Part shown: piece after piece, positions 17,110 through 24,776 of the stretch
How the letters are laid out: the number at the start of each line of letters is the position of its first letter
How positions within the stretch are numbered: the stretch's first letter is position 1
NCBI GenBank assembly: GCA_016786665.1
Contig: JAEUVZ010000011.1
Location: 1 to 64,000, forward strand
Source of the DNA: Flavipsychrobacter sp.
GTDB taxonomy: Bacteria > Bacteroidota > Bacteroidia > Chitinophagales > Chitinophagaceae
Reading direction: 5' to 3'
DNA: 64,000 nucleotides
The notes under the pieces: model-generated
Database searches by the model: none
Told to the model about the DNA's origin: nothing
The model's input: only the letters and a program-made list of their open reading frames with translations
Program-made: the position numbers and the translations under genes

Positions 17110-17473
17110 GTTTTGTCCCATCAAGCCGTCATTTCGAACGAAGCGTAGTATAACGGAGTGAAGAGAGAAATCTCTTGAGCGGTAGCGGCAAAGCAGAATA
17201 AAGAACCACCCCCTTCCCACGATATGATTCGGGAAAGAAAGGGATATGACTTAAGGGCTCCCCTGCCAGGTTGAAGTTTAGCGCAGCGTAACTTCAATCA
17301 GCAAATAGGACGAAGGGCTGTTCCCGGCGGTAGATAACCTGAAGTTGAATGCCTGTTTTGATGTTAAGCCCTCACCCTGTAACCCTTCTCCTAAAGGATG
17401 GGTATTTTGAATTGTGGATTAGTGGATTTCGGGCAGGCTTTGTTTGGCGGCAAGCTCATACTATCTTCCCGTC
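17110..17473. repeat. Intergenic region with dispersed-repeat-like sequence
   Basis: No gene. The segment around 17125-17185 (TCATTTCGAACGAAGCG, then GAGAAATCTC) has the look of the dispersed intergenic repeats common in Bacteroidota genomes. TTGAAGTT at 17271-17278 and AACTTCAA at 17290-17297 form an inverted repeat. I see no second copy in this window, so the repeat label rests on resemblance. Confidence 0.4.
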
Positions 17474-18088
17474 ATGGAAATAGACTTCAAGGAGAAAATG
17501 GCCGGTAAATCGGACGAGGATTTGCTGAACATACTAGGCAATATGAACAAGTATGTTCCCGAAGCTATTGTAGCAGCGAAGGCGGAGTTGGAAAGCCGCG
17601 GGCATATGTTCTCGGATGAAGAACAAGAGCAGGTGAATGCGGATATGGTAAATAAAATAGAGCTGAAAGCGCAGGAGCACGGACAATTGTACAACTCATC
17701 AGGAAACGGGGATCTCGTAGATTGGGACGTGCCCGAATATTATACAAAAGGTGCAGTCTGGGCATTTTCCTTTTTTATCGGAACATGGTTTGGTGCGATA
17801 TTATTAGCTATTAACTTGTATCAAAAGAATCGTACAGCAGCAGTAGTTTCTGTAGTATATGGATTGGTGGCTACTATTTTGATCGTGTTGGTTCCTGATC
17901 TGTTTTGGCAAATGTCGTCGGTATTGCATGCAATCGCGGGGTTAGGTTTGATTTACATGATCTGGCCAAGGTATATTGATGCAGATGCCAGGTTTAGGGC
18001 AAGGTCTGTTTGGCCTCCTATAATAGTGGCCGTTGCACTTCTTGTTGTGTTCTTTTTTGTGATCTTTGGCATGCGGGCATTTTTGTAA
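17474..18088 (+). CDS. Membrane protein of unknown function
   Basis: 204 residues from the ATG at 17474. Residues 1-75 are acidic, soluble and helical (KSDEDLLNILGNMNKYVPEA, then AAKAELESRGH), a motif I know from several uncharacterised Bacteroidota membrane proteins. Four hydrophobic helices follow at roughly 90-110, 117-135, 142-160 and 175-200. No catalytic motif. No close operon partner. Confidence 0.7.
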   Translation: MEIDFKEKMAGKSDEDLLNILGNMNKYVPEAIVAAKAELESRGHMFSDEEQEQVNADMVNKIELKAQEHGQLYNSSGNGDLVDWDVPEYYTKGAVWAFSFFIGTWFGAILLAINLYQKNRTAAVVSVVYGLVATILIVLVPDLFWQMSSVLHAIAGLGLIYMIWPRYIDADARFRARSVWPPIIVAVALLVVFFFVIFGMRAFL

Positions 18089-18165
18089 GCTCATATTTAG
18101 CTGTTGTGGTCGCCTGGCCAACAATGCTCCCTCAAAAAGTTCTATCTTAGAGTAGCTAAGACTCT

Positions 18166-19236
18166 ATGAGGGCGGTTATAATATTTCTGTTTGCGGTTGC
18201 TGGTGCATTCACAGCCGCTACACGTTCGCCGAAGGTGAACGTACTGGTGGATGAGCGCATGGAGTTTCTTACTGTTATCCAGTATCTATCGGGTTACCCG
18301 GTACTTACCCAGGCTGATTTAACGTATAAAAAGGAAATAGACGAATACTTCCGGGACTATCGCGACCACCCGGCGGTAACGCTTTACCGGGGCGTCTATG
18401 AACGTTTCCTAGGGTTTGACGCCGCACCCACCTACCTGTATCACTTTTCCTTCCCCGGCTTCCGGCAGGTGTCGGGATTTTCCGAGGATGAACTGAACCA
18501 TTTCCGCTACCAGCAGCACGAGGATACGCTGTCGCTGCTGTTGCAACAGTTCAAAGATTTCTACCGGCGCACGGAGTTTCGCCGTTTCTATAACGACCAC
18601 CGTACCTTTTACGATAGCCTGGTGGCCCCCATACAATTGAAGATAGACGAGAGTAACATTATCAGCATTATGGAGGCGCATTATGGCCGTTCGAACAAGG
18701 AGTATAACGTGGTGCTGATACCACTGCTGCATGATGGCGGCTACGGGCCCATGATGGAGAAGGGGAATGGCCTGGCGCTGTATGCACTGATAGGTCCGCG
18801 CAGCGACAGCAAAGCGTACCCCTTGTATGAAGCGCGTACGATACTATCAGAGTATGTGATACATGAATTCAGTCATTCGTTTTGCAACCCGCTGGTGTCC
18901 AGCCACCTGGAAACATTAGCGGCAGACAGCTGCCTGCTGGCCCCTATACGCAAGCGACTGGAAGAGCAGGGCTATGGCACCTGGCCCGCCTGCCTGTATG
19001 AGCATTTCGTCCGCGCCAATGAGATACTGATAACGGAGAAGATACTGGGCCGGGAAAAGGCGGCTGTACTGATGGACGAAATGTACCGAAACGGCGGCTG
19101 GATATACCTGCGCGGGCTGGTGGAGGTGATGCGCCAATACCAGGCCGACCGTAAGACCTACAAACGTATAGATGACATTATGCCGTTGGTGGTGGCATAT
19201 TTTCATGCAGAGGCGGGCAAGTGTGATGTAAGATAG
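18166..19236 (+). CDS. Exported putative zinc metallopeptidase (DUF4932-like)
   Basis: 356 residues with an N-terminal signal peptide (about 1-18). The zinc-binding HExxH is at 233-237 (VIHEFSHSFCNPL), with ETLAADSC and a helical tail following, an arrangement typical of gluzincin-like peptidases and of the DUF4932 family. The N-terminal half (about 25-160) is helical and aromatic without a known domain. It probably cleaves peptides in the periplasm or on the surface; no substrate can be suggested. Confidence 0.75.
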   Translation: MRAVIIFLFAVAGAFTAATRSPKVNVLVDERMEFLTVIQYLSGYPVLTQADLTYKKEIDEYFRDYRDHPAVTLYRGVYERFLGFDAAPTYLYHFSFPGFRQVSGFSEDELNHFRYQQHEDTLSLLLQQFKDFYRRTEFRRFYNDHRTFYDSLVAPIQLKIDESNIISIMEAHYGRSNKEYNVVLIPLLHDGGYGPMMEKGNGLALYALIGPRSDSKAYPLYEARTILSEYVIHEFSHSFCNPLVSSHLETLAADSCLLAPIRKRLEEQGYGTWPACLYEHFVRANEILITEKILGREKAAVLMDEMYRNGGWIYLRGLVEVMRQYQADRKTYKRIDDIMPLVVAYFHAEAGKCDVR

Positions 19237-19282
19237 GGTGTAAGTCGGGTGTGGAATTTTGGGGTCGTATCGTCTTTACTGA

Positions 19283-19807
19283 ATGAAGCATCTTTTTTTT
19301 ACTTTACCGTTAACTATCCTAAGCGTTTGTGGACAAGCTCAAGATAATCCGTTCAAGAAATTGAAGTACGACAAGGTGGTGATTTTTGATATGAGTGATC
19401 GTTGTCACCCGAAGGAGTGGGCAACGGATTTTGGTAGAGTGCTTAAAGATTGTGCAATAAAGGATACTAGTCTATCCAAAGCCGAATCAACTAAATTGAG
19501 CGAGCTTTTGGGCAATAAATCGTCGTATGGAGCAGGCACGGCATCGTGTTTCGACCCGCATTTGGCTATTGTGTATTATCAGGGTAAAAAGATTGTTGCG
19601 CATGTTTCTGTTTGTATGGATTGCAACCGACTATCTTTAAGTATGCCGGTCAATATGCAGAAGATTGGATATGGGAAAGGCAAGGAGCGCATTTATTCTG
19701 CGGATGGAATGCGTCGTTCGTTTCGCAAATACCTGAACAGTCTGCTGAGGAAATACAGTTTTTCACATCAGTCGCAAGCGGGTGATATATGGGATATGGA
19801 GAGATAG
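19283..19807 (+). CDS. Exported protein of unknown function
   Basis: 174 residues with a signal peptide (LFFTLPLTILSVCGQAQ). The mature part has YDKVVIFDMSDRCHP, LAIVYYQGKKIVAHVSVCMD and CNRLSLSMPVNMQKIG, with three or four cysteines that could pair. I do not recognise the family. It ends before a convergent gene. Confidence 0.6.
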   Translation: MKHLFFTLPLTILSVCGQAQDNPFKKLKYDKVVIFDMSDRCHPKEWATDFGRVLKDCAIKDTSLSKAESTKLSELLGNKSSYGAGTASCFDPHLAIVYYQGKKIVAHVSVCMDCNRLSLSMPVNMQKIGYGKGKERIYSADGMRRSFRKYLNSLLRKYSFSHQSQAGDIWDMER

Positions 19808-19850
19808 TTTTTTCTTAATCAGTTAACTGAATTTCATTTGGATACGAGAT

Positions 19851-20240
19851 TCAATTGCACCGCGTCACTTGCAGTTTCCTTCTTTTAAAAGTCAAGCGCT
19901 CCACGGAGCCGTCATTCAGCGTTTGTTGTAGGATGAGGGAATCACCCTGTAGTGTGTAAGTGTATTCTCCCCCAAGCCTGTAGTAATAGTCACTGATTTC
20001 ACGCTGTAGGTAGGTAGTTGTAGCAATACTCAAACTGTGTGATTCCTCATCCAGTATATAATCCTTAAATCCGTCTCTGTTATTGACACTGTCGTTTATC
20101 TCGCTGTATTCATTCCATGGGTCAAAGTATGCGCGGAGTGGGCTATGCGGTATGAGGCTATCATTCCATCGTTCTTCCACCAGTACATACTCGTACGATT
20201 GCTTCTTATACCACTCTCCGGTGAGCGTATTGTTTACATC
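19851..20240 (-). pseudogene. C-terminal part of the DoxX-like gene, cut off by an in-frame TGA
   Basis: The frame of the DoxX-like gene continues without break after its TGA (20241-20243) for 129 codons (DVNNTLTGEWYKKQSYEYVL...), ending at 19851. There is no good start codon near the beginning; the first is a GTG at 20180. The content is protein-like (TGEWY, REISDYYYRLGGEYTYTLQG, SVERLTFKRRK) and resembles a lipocalin-like beta-domain that measures effects of a stress or ligand. Either this is a recent nonsense mutation in a longer gene, a separate gene starting at GTG, or a sequencing error. Confidence 0.55.
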
Positions 20241-20789
20241 TCAGTGGTAGGTGGTTTTAATAGCTTTTTTATAAACAGCGCTGCCAACCAGCAATAGTGC
20301 GATTATCAGTTCGGGTATAACATACTTATACTTTCCTTTCCCCTTGATAATGGATAGGATAGCGGTGATACGTTTTCTTTCAAGGGCCAGGATCAGCAGG
20401 TTTAGCGCCAGCAATACAACGGAGAATTGCTTAGTATTGCTCCATAAGTCCATGGAGTAATTGACCAGGAGCACGCCAATGGTCATGGGCAGCATCAGTA
20501 TGGCACCGGCAAATGCGGAGCGTCGGAAGAGAAGTAAACAGGCAGGCACCAGCTCCAGCCAGCCAAGCAGTACCTGCAACCAATAAGAATGCCCGAGGAA
20601 CCCCCAGGTGAGCTGATAGCCGGAGAGTTGCCCCAGTGACTGCCCCCAGGAAGAGAAAGGTAGTACGGTAGCGAACTGCATGCCAAGCACCTTCATAACC
20701 GCATAGCGGAGCATGATGGCGGAGAGCGTATAGCGCGCCAATGCATAATAAAGGTCTCTTTTGGCAAGGAACGAAAGCAAGCGGGCCAT
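20241..20789 (-). CDS. DoxX-like integral membrane protein
   Basis: 182 residues from the ATG at 20789. It has the DoxX-like layout of four or more hydrophobic helices with LARYTLSAIMLRYAVMKVLG near the start, LLGWLELVPACLLLFRR, AILMLPMTIGVLLVNYSMDL and VVLLALNLLILALERKR, and one more helix near the end (ELIIALLLVGSAVY). The stop is a TGA, beyond which the same frame stays open for 129 more codons, so this may be the front part of a broken longer gene. Confidence 0.7.
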   Translation of the reverse strand: MARLLSFLAKRDLYYALARYTLSAIMLRYAVMKVLGMQFATVLPFSSWGQSLGQLSGYQLTWGFLGHSYWLQVLLGWLELVPACLLLFRRSAFAGAILMLPMTIGVLLVNYSMDLWSNTKQFSVVLLALNLLILALERKRITAILSIIKGKGKYKYVIPELIIALLLVGSAVYKKAIKTTYH

Positions 20790-20996
20790 CAAGATGTTTG
20801 GTTATTGGTGTGGTAGCTAAAAATAGCGATAACCGGCAGCATATCCAATCGCGGATGGTGGGGAGGGTTAACCCTCTGGGGAGGCCATACCTATATTTGG
20901 TGATATAAATCAGTCTTTCTTTAATAGAATTTTCACATTATTGCCTGATAAACTTATGTATTTTTATAGCAGATAAATTCATCCTCTACAAAGTAT

Positions 20997-21398
20997 ATGT
21001 TGGATTCAATTGGTCGAGAGATCAAAGAGATTACCACCAGGACAGAAAGAATAAAGATAGAAGACTCCGGTATTATTGATTGCGTAGTGCTGGACAACGC
21101 AGTAGTAAGCCTGGAAGATGCGAGAGAGAATATTGAGGCTGTGCGTATTCTTTCGCAGGGCGGTAGCCGCCCTGTTTTGGTAGATATTACCCGTTCGCGG
21201 GGTATATCGCGCGATGCGCGCGCCTACCTGGCAGGCGATGAAACGGCCCGGTACCAGAGCGCCTGTGCGTTAGTGGTCGGTTCGCCATTGTCGCAGCTCA
21301 TTGGCAATTTTTTCCTGGGCTTTAACCGTACAAAATTTCCCATCAAGCTGTTTCACGGGCAGGACGAAGCGCGTGAGTGGCTCCATACATTTTTATGA
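20997..21398 (+). CDS. STAS/SpoIIAA-like regulatory protein
   Basis: 133 residues, no signal peptide. The pattern of short strands and helices (IKIEDSGIIDCVVLDNAVVS, AVRILSQGGSRPVLVDIT, ARYQSACALVVGSPLSQLIG, FPIKLFHGQDEAREWLHTFL) is like the SpoIIAA/STAS-like domains that Bacteroidota encode just before sensor kinases. Its stop overlaps the start of the kinase gene by four bases (ATGA), so they are co-translated and probably act together. No phosphorylatable Ser/Thr can be fixed by eye. Confidence 0.65.
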   Translation: MLDSIGREIKEITTRTERIKIEDSGIIDCVVLDNAVVSLEDARENIEAVRILSQGGSRPVLVDITRSRGISRDARAYLAGDETARYQSACALVVGSPLSQLIGNFFLGFNRTKFPIKLFHGQDEAREWLHTFL

Positions 21399-22294
21399 TC
21401 AGCGAAGAAACCCTGGAAGGGAAGCATAACGCACTGGTAGAAATGATAGCCTCTATGGCCAGCCTTAACTTCAATCGCCGGCTGCAGATAGGTGAGGTAA
21501 GCGACCCGCTCTGTGCCGTAGCCGTAGGGCTGAATATGCTAAGTGAAGAGCTGGAGGTGAACATGGTGAAGCGCACGCTGCTGGAAGAGGTGAACAAGAA
21601 CCTGGAACAATTTGCCTACACGGTAGCGCACGACATACGCTCGCCGCTGAATACTACACTGGGGCTGATTACCGTGCTGGAGGCGCAGCTGGAAGGTACG
21701 CAGGACGAAACGGTGAAGGAGTGCCTGGCCATGCTCCGTAAAACCAATGAGCGCAGCGTGAAGCTGGTAGCTGGCATACTGGAATATTCTAAAACCAACT
21801 TCCACTCGCTGGAACCTGAAGATATAGATGTAGCGGCCCTGCTGCACGATGTGACCGAACTGCACCAGGTAGATAACCCGGTAAAACTAGTGACCGAAAC
21901 AGAGATACCCCATGTGCGCTTCAACCGTACGGCGCTCCGGCAGATATTCGGCAACATAATAGACAATGCTGTGAAGCACAATGACAAACCCGAATGCGTT
22001 ATTACGGTCTCCTGCCGGGCGGATGAACAGTGCTACGAGTTTTCTGTGAAAGATAATGGGCCGGGAATAGAACCGGGCCGCACCGGCCATATTTTCCGGC
22101 TATTTGAGAACTTCAGGAATGAGCGCGAGGATAGCTATGGTATCGGTTTATCCATCGTTAAGAAATTGGTGACGCAAGGTAATGGCTCCATAAGGGTGGA
22201 GTCTGAGTATGGTAACGGTACCGCCTTCATTTTTACCATACCCCGTGAAGGTATTAAGGTCATCCCCACATCTATCCTGTTCAGCGAGTATTAG
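21395..22294 (+). CDS. Soluble sensor histidine kinase (HisKA + HATPase)
   Basis: 299 residues from the ATG at 21395. There is no transmembrane segment. Residues about 1-60 are a short helical input region; the phospho-acceptor His79 sits in YTVAHDIRSPLNTTLGLI; the ATPase domain covers about 180-290, with IFGNIIDNAVKHNDKPE (N box), KDNGPGIEPG (G1) and SYGIGLSIVKKLV (G2). The partner response regulator is not nearby. It is coupled to the STAS-like gene upstream, which may deliver the signal. Confidence 0.9.
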   Translation: MISEETLEGKHNALVEMIASMASLNFNRRLQIGEVSDPLCAVAVGLNMLSEELEVNMVKRTLLEEVNKNLEQFAYTVAHDIRSPLNTTLGLITVLEAQLEGTQDETVKECLAMLRKTNERSVKLVAGILEYSKTNFHSLEPEDIDVAALLHDVTELHQVDNPVKLVTETEIPHVRFNRTALRQIFGNIIDNAVKHNDKPECVITVSCRADEQCYEFSVKDNGPGIEPGRTGHIFRLFENFRNEREDSYGIGLSIVKKLVTQGNGSIRVESEYGNGTAFIFTIPREGIKVIPTSILFSEY

Positions 22295-22346
22295 TACCGA
22301 AACTTTTATTTTTGCATCCGTACCGGTGAGGGTTGTTTATAAAAGG

Positions 22347-22372
22347 ATAGCCCCGCACTATGGCGAGGCTAT
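22347..22372 (-). terminator. Hairpin downstream of the RHH/SPFH gene pair
   Basis: ATAGCCCCGC and GCGAGGCTAT pair with one mismatch around a 6-base loop. It lies 18 bases after the RHH gene on the minus strand and 50 bases after the kinase gene on the plus strand. Confidence 0.55.
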
Positions 22373-22389
22373 TAAAATGGTATTCTTCG

Positions 22390-22599
22390 TCAGGGATTGC
22401 CTGGCTTGTTGTGGCCTGGTGGCCGTTCTTCCTGTGCCGGTGGTTCCGGTACGGTCTTTCTTTTGGCGTCTTTCAGCGCTTTGGCAATTAGCCATTCCAG
22501 TTGCCCGTTCACACTTCGGAATTCATCCGCAGCCCATTTTTCAATGGCTTTGAATGTCGCCTCATCCACTCTCAGTACAAATGATTTTTTTGCTGCCAT
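22390..22599 (-). CDS. Small Arc-like ribbon-helix-helix protein
   Basis: 69 residues. The first 45 follow the ribbon-helix-helix pattern: a beta strand KSFVLRVDEATFKAIEKW and a second helix FRSVNGQLEWLIAKALKDAK. The C-terminus is a Pro/Glu-rich tail. Genes of this kind often follow SPFH-domain genes and are annotated as Arc-family DNA-binding proteins; whether it binds DNA or the neighbour is not known. It is transcribed with the SPFH gene, 35 bases downstream. Confidence 0.75.
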   Translation of the reverse strand: MAAKKSFVLRVDEATFKAIEKWAADEFRSVNGQLEWLIAKALKDAKRKTVPEPPAQEERPPGHNKPGNP

Positions 22600-22634
22600 T
22601 GCCTAGTCGTAAGTAATAAGTCGTAACAAGAGCA

Positions 22635-23501
22635 TTAGTTGTATAATGTTCCGGTATTGAGTACGGGTTGTGCGCCTTTTTCGCCGCAGAGTACTACCAG
22701 CAGGTTGCTAACCATTGTGGCTTTCTTTTCTTCGTCCAGGTCTACTATTTTCTTGGTGCTGAGTTGCTCCAGCGCCATTTCAACCATGCCTACGGCGCCT
22801 TCTACTATCTTGTACCGCGCCGCTACTATAGCGGTAGCCTGCTGGCGCTGCAGCATAGCTCCGGCTATTTCCTGTGCGTAGGCCAGGTGACTGATGCGCG
22901 CTTCGGTAGCTATGATGCCAGCCTTTGCCAGGCGAGCGTTGAGCTCGTTCTGTAACAGTTCCTGAACCTTTTCTCCACCATCGCGGAGGGTAAGGAGGGC
23001 GTTCTCGTCCTCGATATTATCGTAGGCGAAACCGGTAGCGAGGTTGCGCAGGGCGGCCTCGCTCTGCATGCGCACATACATGCCATAGTCCACCACATCG
23101 TAGGCGGCCTTGTAGGTATCTTCTACCTGCCACACCACTACAGCGCCTATCTCTATGGGATTGCCCATTTTGTCGTTTACCTTCAGCGTGGGTATTGCCA
23201 GGTTTTGCGAGCGCTGGGAGAGCTTAGTGGAAGTGTACAACGGATTGACAAAGAACAGGCCGTTTTCCTTAACGGAGCCTACATACTTACCAAAGAAGTT
23301 GAGTACCCGGGCGTGATTGGGCTGTATGATCATGAGCCCTTTCCAGGCGAAGAAGGTAGCAAGCATCAGCACCGACCCCAGCGGTATGAAGAGGAACGGG
23401 TTGCTTTCCGCCAGTGTGAAGCAGAATATAGCTGCACCGCAAACCACTATAGAGAGCAGCAGGGCTAAAAAGCCATTCATGGGACGTAATACTTTTTCCA
23501 T
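22635..23501 (-). CDS. SPFH/band-7 domain membrane protein
   Basis: 288 residues. Two N-terminal hydrophobic helices (about 10-30 and 37-55) are followed by the SPFH domain ([58 protein letters not shown]) and a helical, Ala/Glu-rich region ([20 protein letters not shown]). Proteins of this family form large oligomeric scaffolds in the inner membrane. The RHH gene follows in the same operon. Confidence 0.92.
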   Translation of the reverse strand: MEKVLRPMNGFLALLLSIVVCGAAIFCFTLAESNPFLFIPLGSVLMLATFFAWKGLMIIQPNHARVLNFFGKYVGSVKENGLFFVNPLYTSTKLSQRSQNLAIPTLKVNDKMGNPIEIGAVVVWQVEDTYKAAYDVVDYGMYVRMQSEAALRNLATGFAYDNIEDENALLTLRDGGEKVQELLQNELNARLAKAGIIATEARISHLAYAQEIAGAMLQRQQATAIVAARYKIVEGAVGMVEMALEQLSTKKIVDLDEEKKATMVSNLLVVLCGEKGAQPVLNTGTLYN

Positions 23502-23671
23502 AATCGTGTTGTTTTGATATTAAAATGATATCACAAAGATATGGTAATTTTTTCCTTCCGGCCAAATTTTCGATTTAATATTTCTCAGCAGGGGTTATAA
23601 CTGTGGTGGTGTAGAACGCGGGAAAGGCCCCGAGAACGGTTTTTGCATCCGTATGGGTAAAAGACTGAATT

Positions 23672-23887
23672 ATGAGAATATTGGGAATTGTATTGATTGT
23701 TGCGGGTGTGCTTCTGTTCCTCTTTAACAGTGTGAGCTTTACACAGAAGAAGGAAGTGGCCGAGATAGGCCCGCTGGAAATAAACAAAACGGAAACCAGG
23801 AAAATAGGGTGGCCGGTGTACACCGGCGGCATAGTAATAGGCGCCGGTGTGGTACTGCTTATAGCCGCCTCAAAAAAGAAGGGATAA
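23672..23887 (+). CDS. Small two-helix membrane protein (DUF3185-like)
   Basis: 71 residues: a hydrophobic helix at 2-22, a short polar loop with VAEIGPLEINKTETRKIG, a second helix at about 47-66 and a basic tail. The layout and the loop resemble the DUF3185 family, whose role is unknown. It is convergent with the lipoprotein genes. Confidence 0.7.
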   Translation: MRILGIVLIVAGVLLFLFNSVSFTQKKEVAEIGPLEINKTETRKIGWPVYTGGIVIGAGVVLLIAASKKKG

Positions 23888-23906
23888 AGCCGCGGCTTTA
23901 TCCCTT
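23879..23906. terminator. Perfect 28-bp palindrome at the end of the DUF3185-like gene
   Basis: AAGGGATAAAGCCG followed by its exact reverse complement. It includes the stop codon of the small membrane protein gene and lies between convergent genes, so it can end both transcripts. No T-run follows. Confidence 0.6.
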
Positions 23907-23933
23907 CCTATGATGTGGTACCAGTAGTGACTG

Positions 23934-24347
23934 TTACGGCAGGGTTATACTGGTTTTCCCGCTTTTGCGGCTAACGTGGCAGCAATCACCTTCCACCTCG
24001 TAAGGCTCGTTGATCACCTCTACGCCGTTCTTCTTACCCACGAAGCGGAACAGTTCGCTTTTATTCTTCAGGGTGTTGATGTAGCTATCGTCTATTACGG
24101 TATACTGGCCGCTATCGGCCGCCAGCGCCTGCATCACCAGTTTTTCGCCGGTCTTATCGCGCAGCGTATAGTACTCGTCCAGCTTTACCGGGCGGCCCAT
24201 GTTGTCTTTCACTTCTACCGTTATCATGGCAAACATCATGGTGCAGGCGATATCGCCACATTCGGTGGTTCCTGTTTTCCGGCAACTGGTAGACTGTGTA
24301 AGAAGGCCCAATGAGATGGCCGCTGCAATAATTGCTATTCGTTTCAT
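23934..24347 (-). CDS. Lipoprotein of unknown function, paralogue A
   Basis: 137 residues with a lipoprotein signal (cysteine about 22, in STSCRK). The mature part contains CGDIACTMMFAMITVEV, LDEYYTLRDKTG, and a C-terminal FVGKKNGVEVINEPYEVEGD followed by CCHV. It is clearly homologous to the next gene upstream in the operon; both share the CxDxxCT motif, the LDEYYTLR segment and the CCHV end. The cysteines may be structural. Function unknown. Confidence 0.7.
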   Translation of the reverse strand: MKRIAIIAAAISLGLLTQSTSCRKTGTTECGDIACTMMFAMITVEVKDNMGRPVKLDEYYTLRDKTGEKLVMQALAADSGQYTVIDDSYINTLKNKSELFRFVGKKNGVEVINEPYEVEGDCCHVSRKSGKTSITLP

Positions 24348-24358
24348 GGTATGTTGAT

Positions 24359-24772
24359 TTATGGAATGACTACCTGGTCTTTACCTTGCTCTTTGTGCAC
24401 GTGGCAGCAATCGCCCCGCACCTGGTATTGTTCGTTTACCACTTCCGCCCCGTTCTTCTTGCCCACGAAGCGGAATGTCTCGGTCTTGTTGGCCAGGGAT
24501 GCTACAATGCGGTCGTCAACTACTACATAGCGTCCATTCTCCGGTGGGCTGACGGCGGCTGGCAGCCGCTCTGTACCCCGCAGGGTATAATATTCATCGA
24601 GCTGAACGGGATTGCCGGCGGTGTCGCTAACCTGCACCATTACGGCCATAAATATTTCGGTGCAAATGGTGTCTTCGCAGGCTGTGGCCGGTGAAGGCCT
24701 GCTGCAACCGCCCGCCGCCAGCAACAGCACGGCGGCCAGGATGGAATATAAAAGTGATTGTATGCGCATCAT
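24359..24772 (-). CDS. Lipoprotein of unknown function, paralogue B
   Basis: 137 residues if started at one of the two adjacent ATGs (24772 or 24769); longer in-frame starts would overlap the kinase gene more. Lipobox LLLAAGGC. Same layout as the neighbour: CEDTICTEIFMAVMVQV, LDEYYTLRGTE, FRFVGKKNGAEVVNEQYQV and GDCCHVHKEQ. It starts five bases after the kinase stop, so the three genes should form one transcript. Confidence 0.7.
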   Translation of the reverse strand: MMRIQSLLYSILAAVLLLAAGGCSRPSPATACEDTICTEIFMAVMVQVSDTAGNPVQLDEYYTLRGTERLPAAVSPPENGRYVVVDDRIVASLANKTETFRFVGKKNGAEVVNEQYQVRGDCCHVHKEQGKDQVVIP

Positions 24773-24776
24773 GTAT

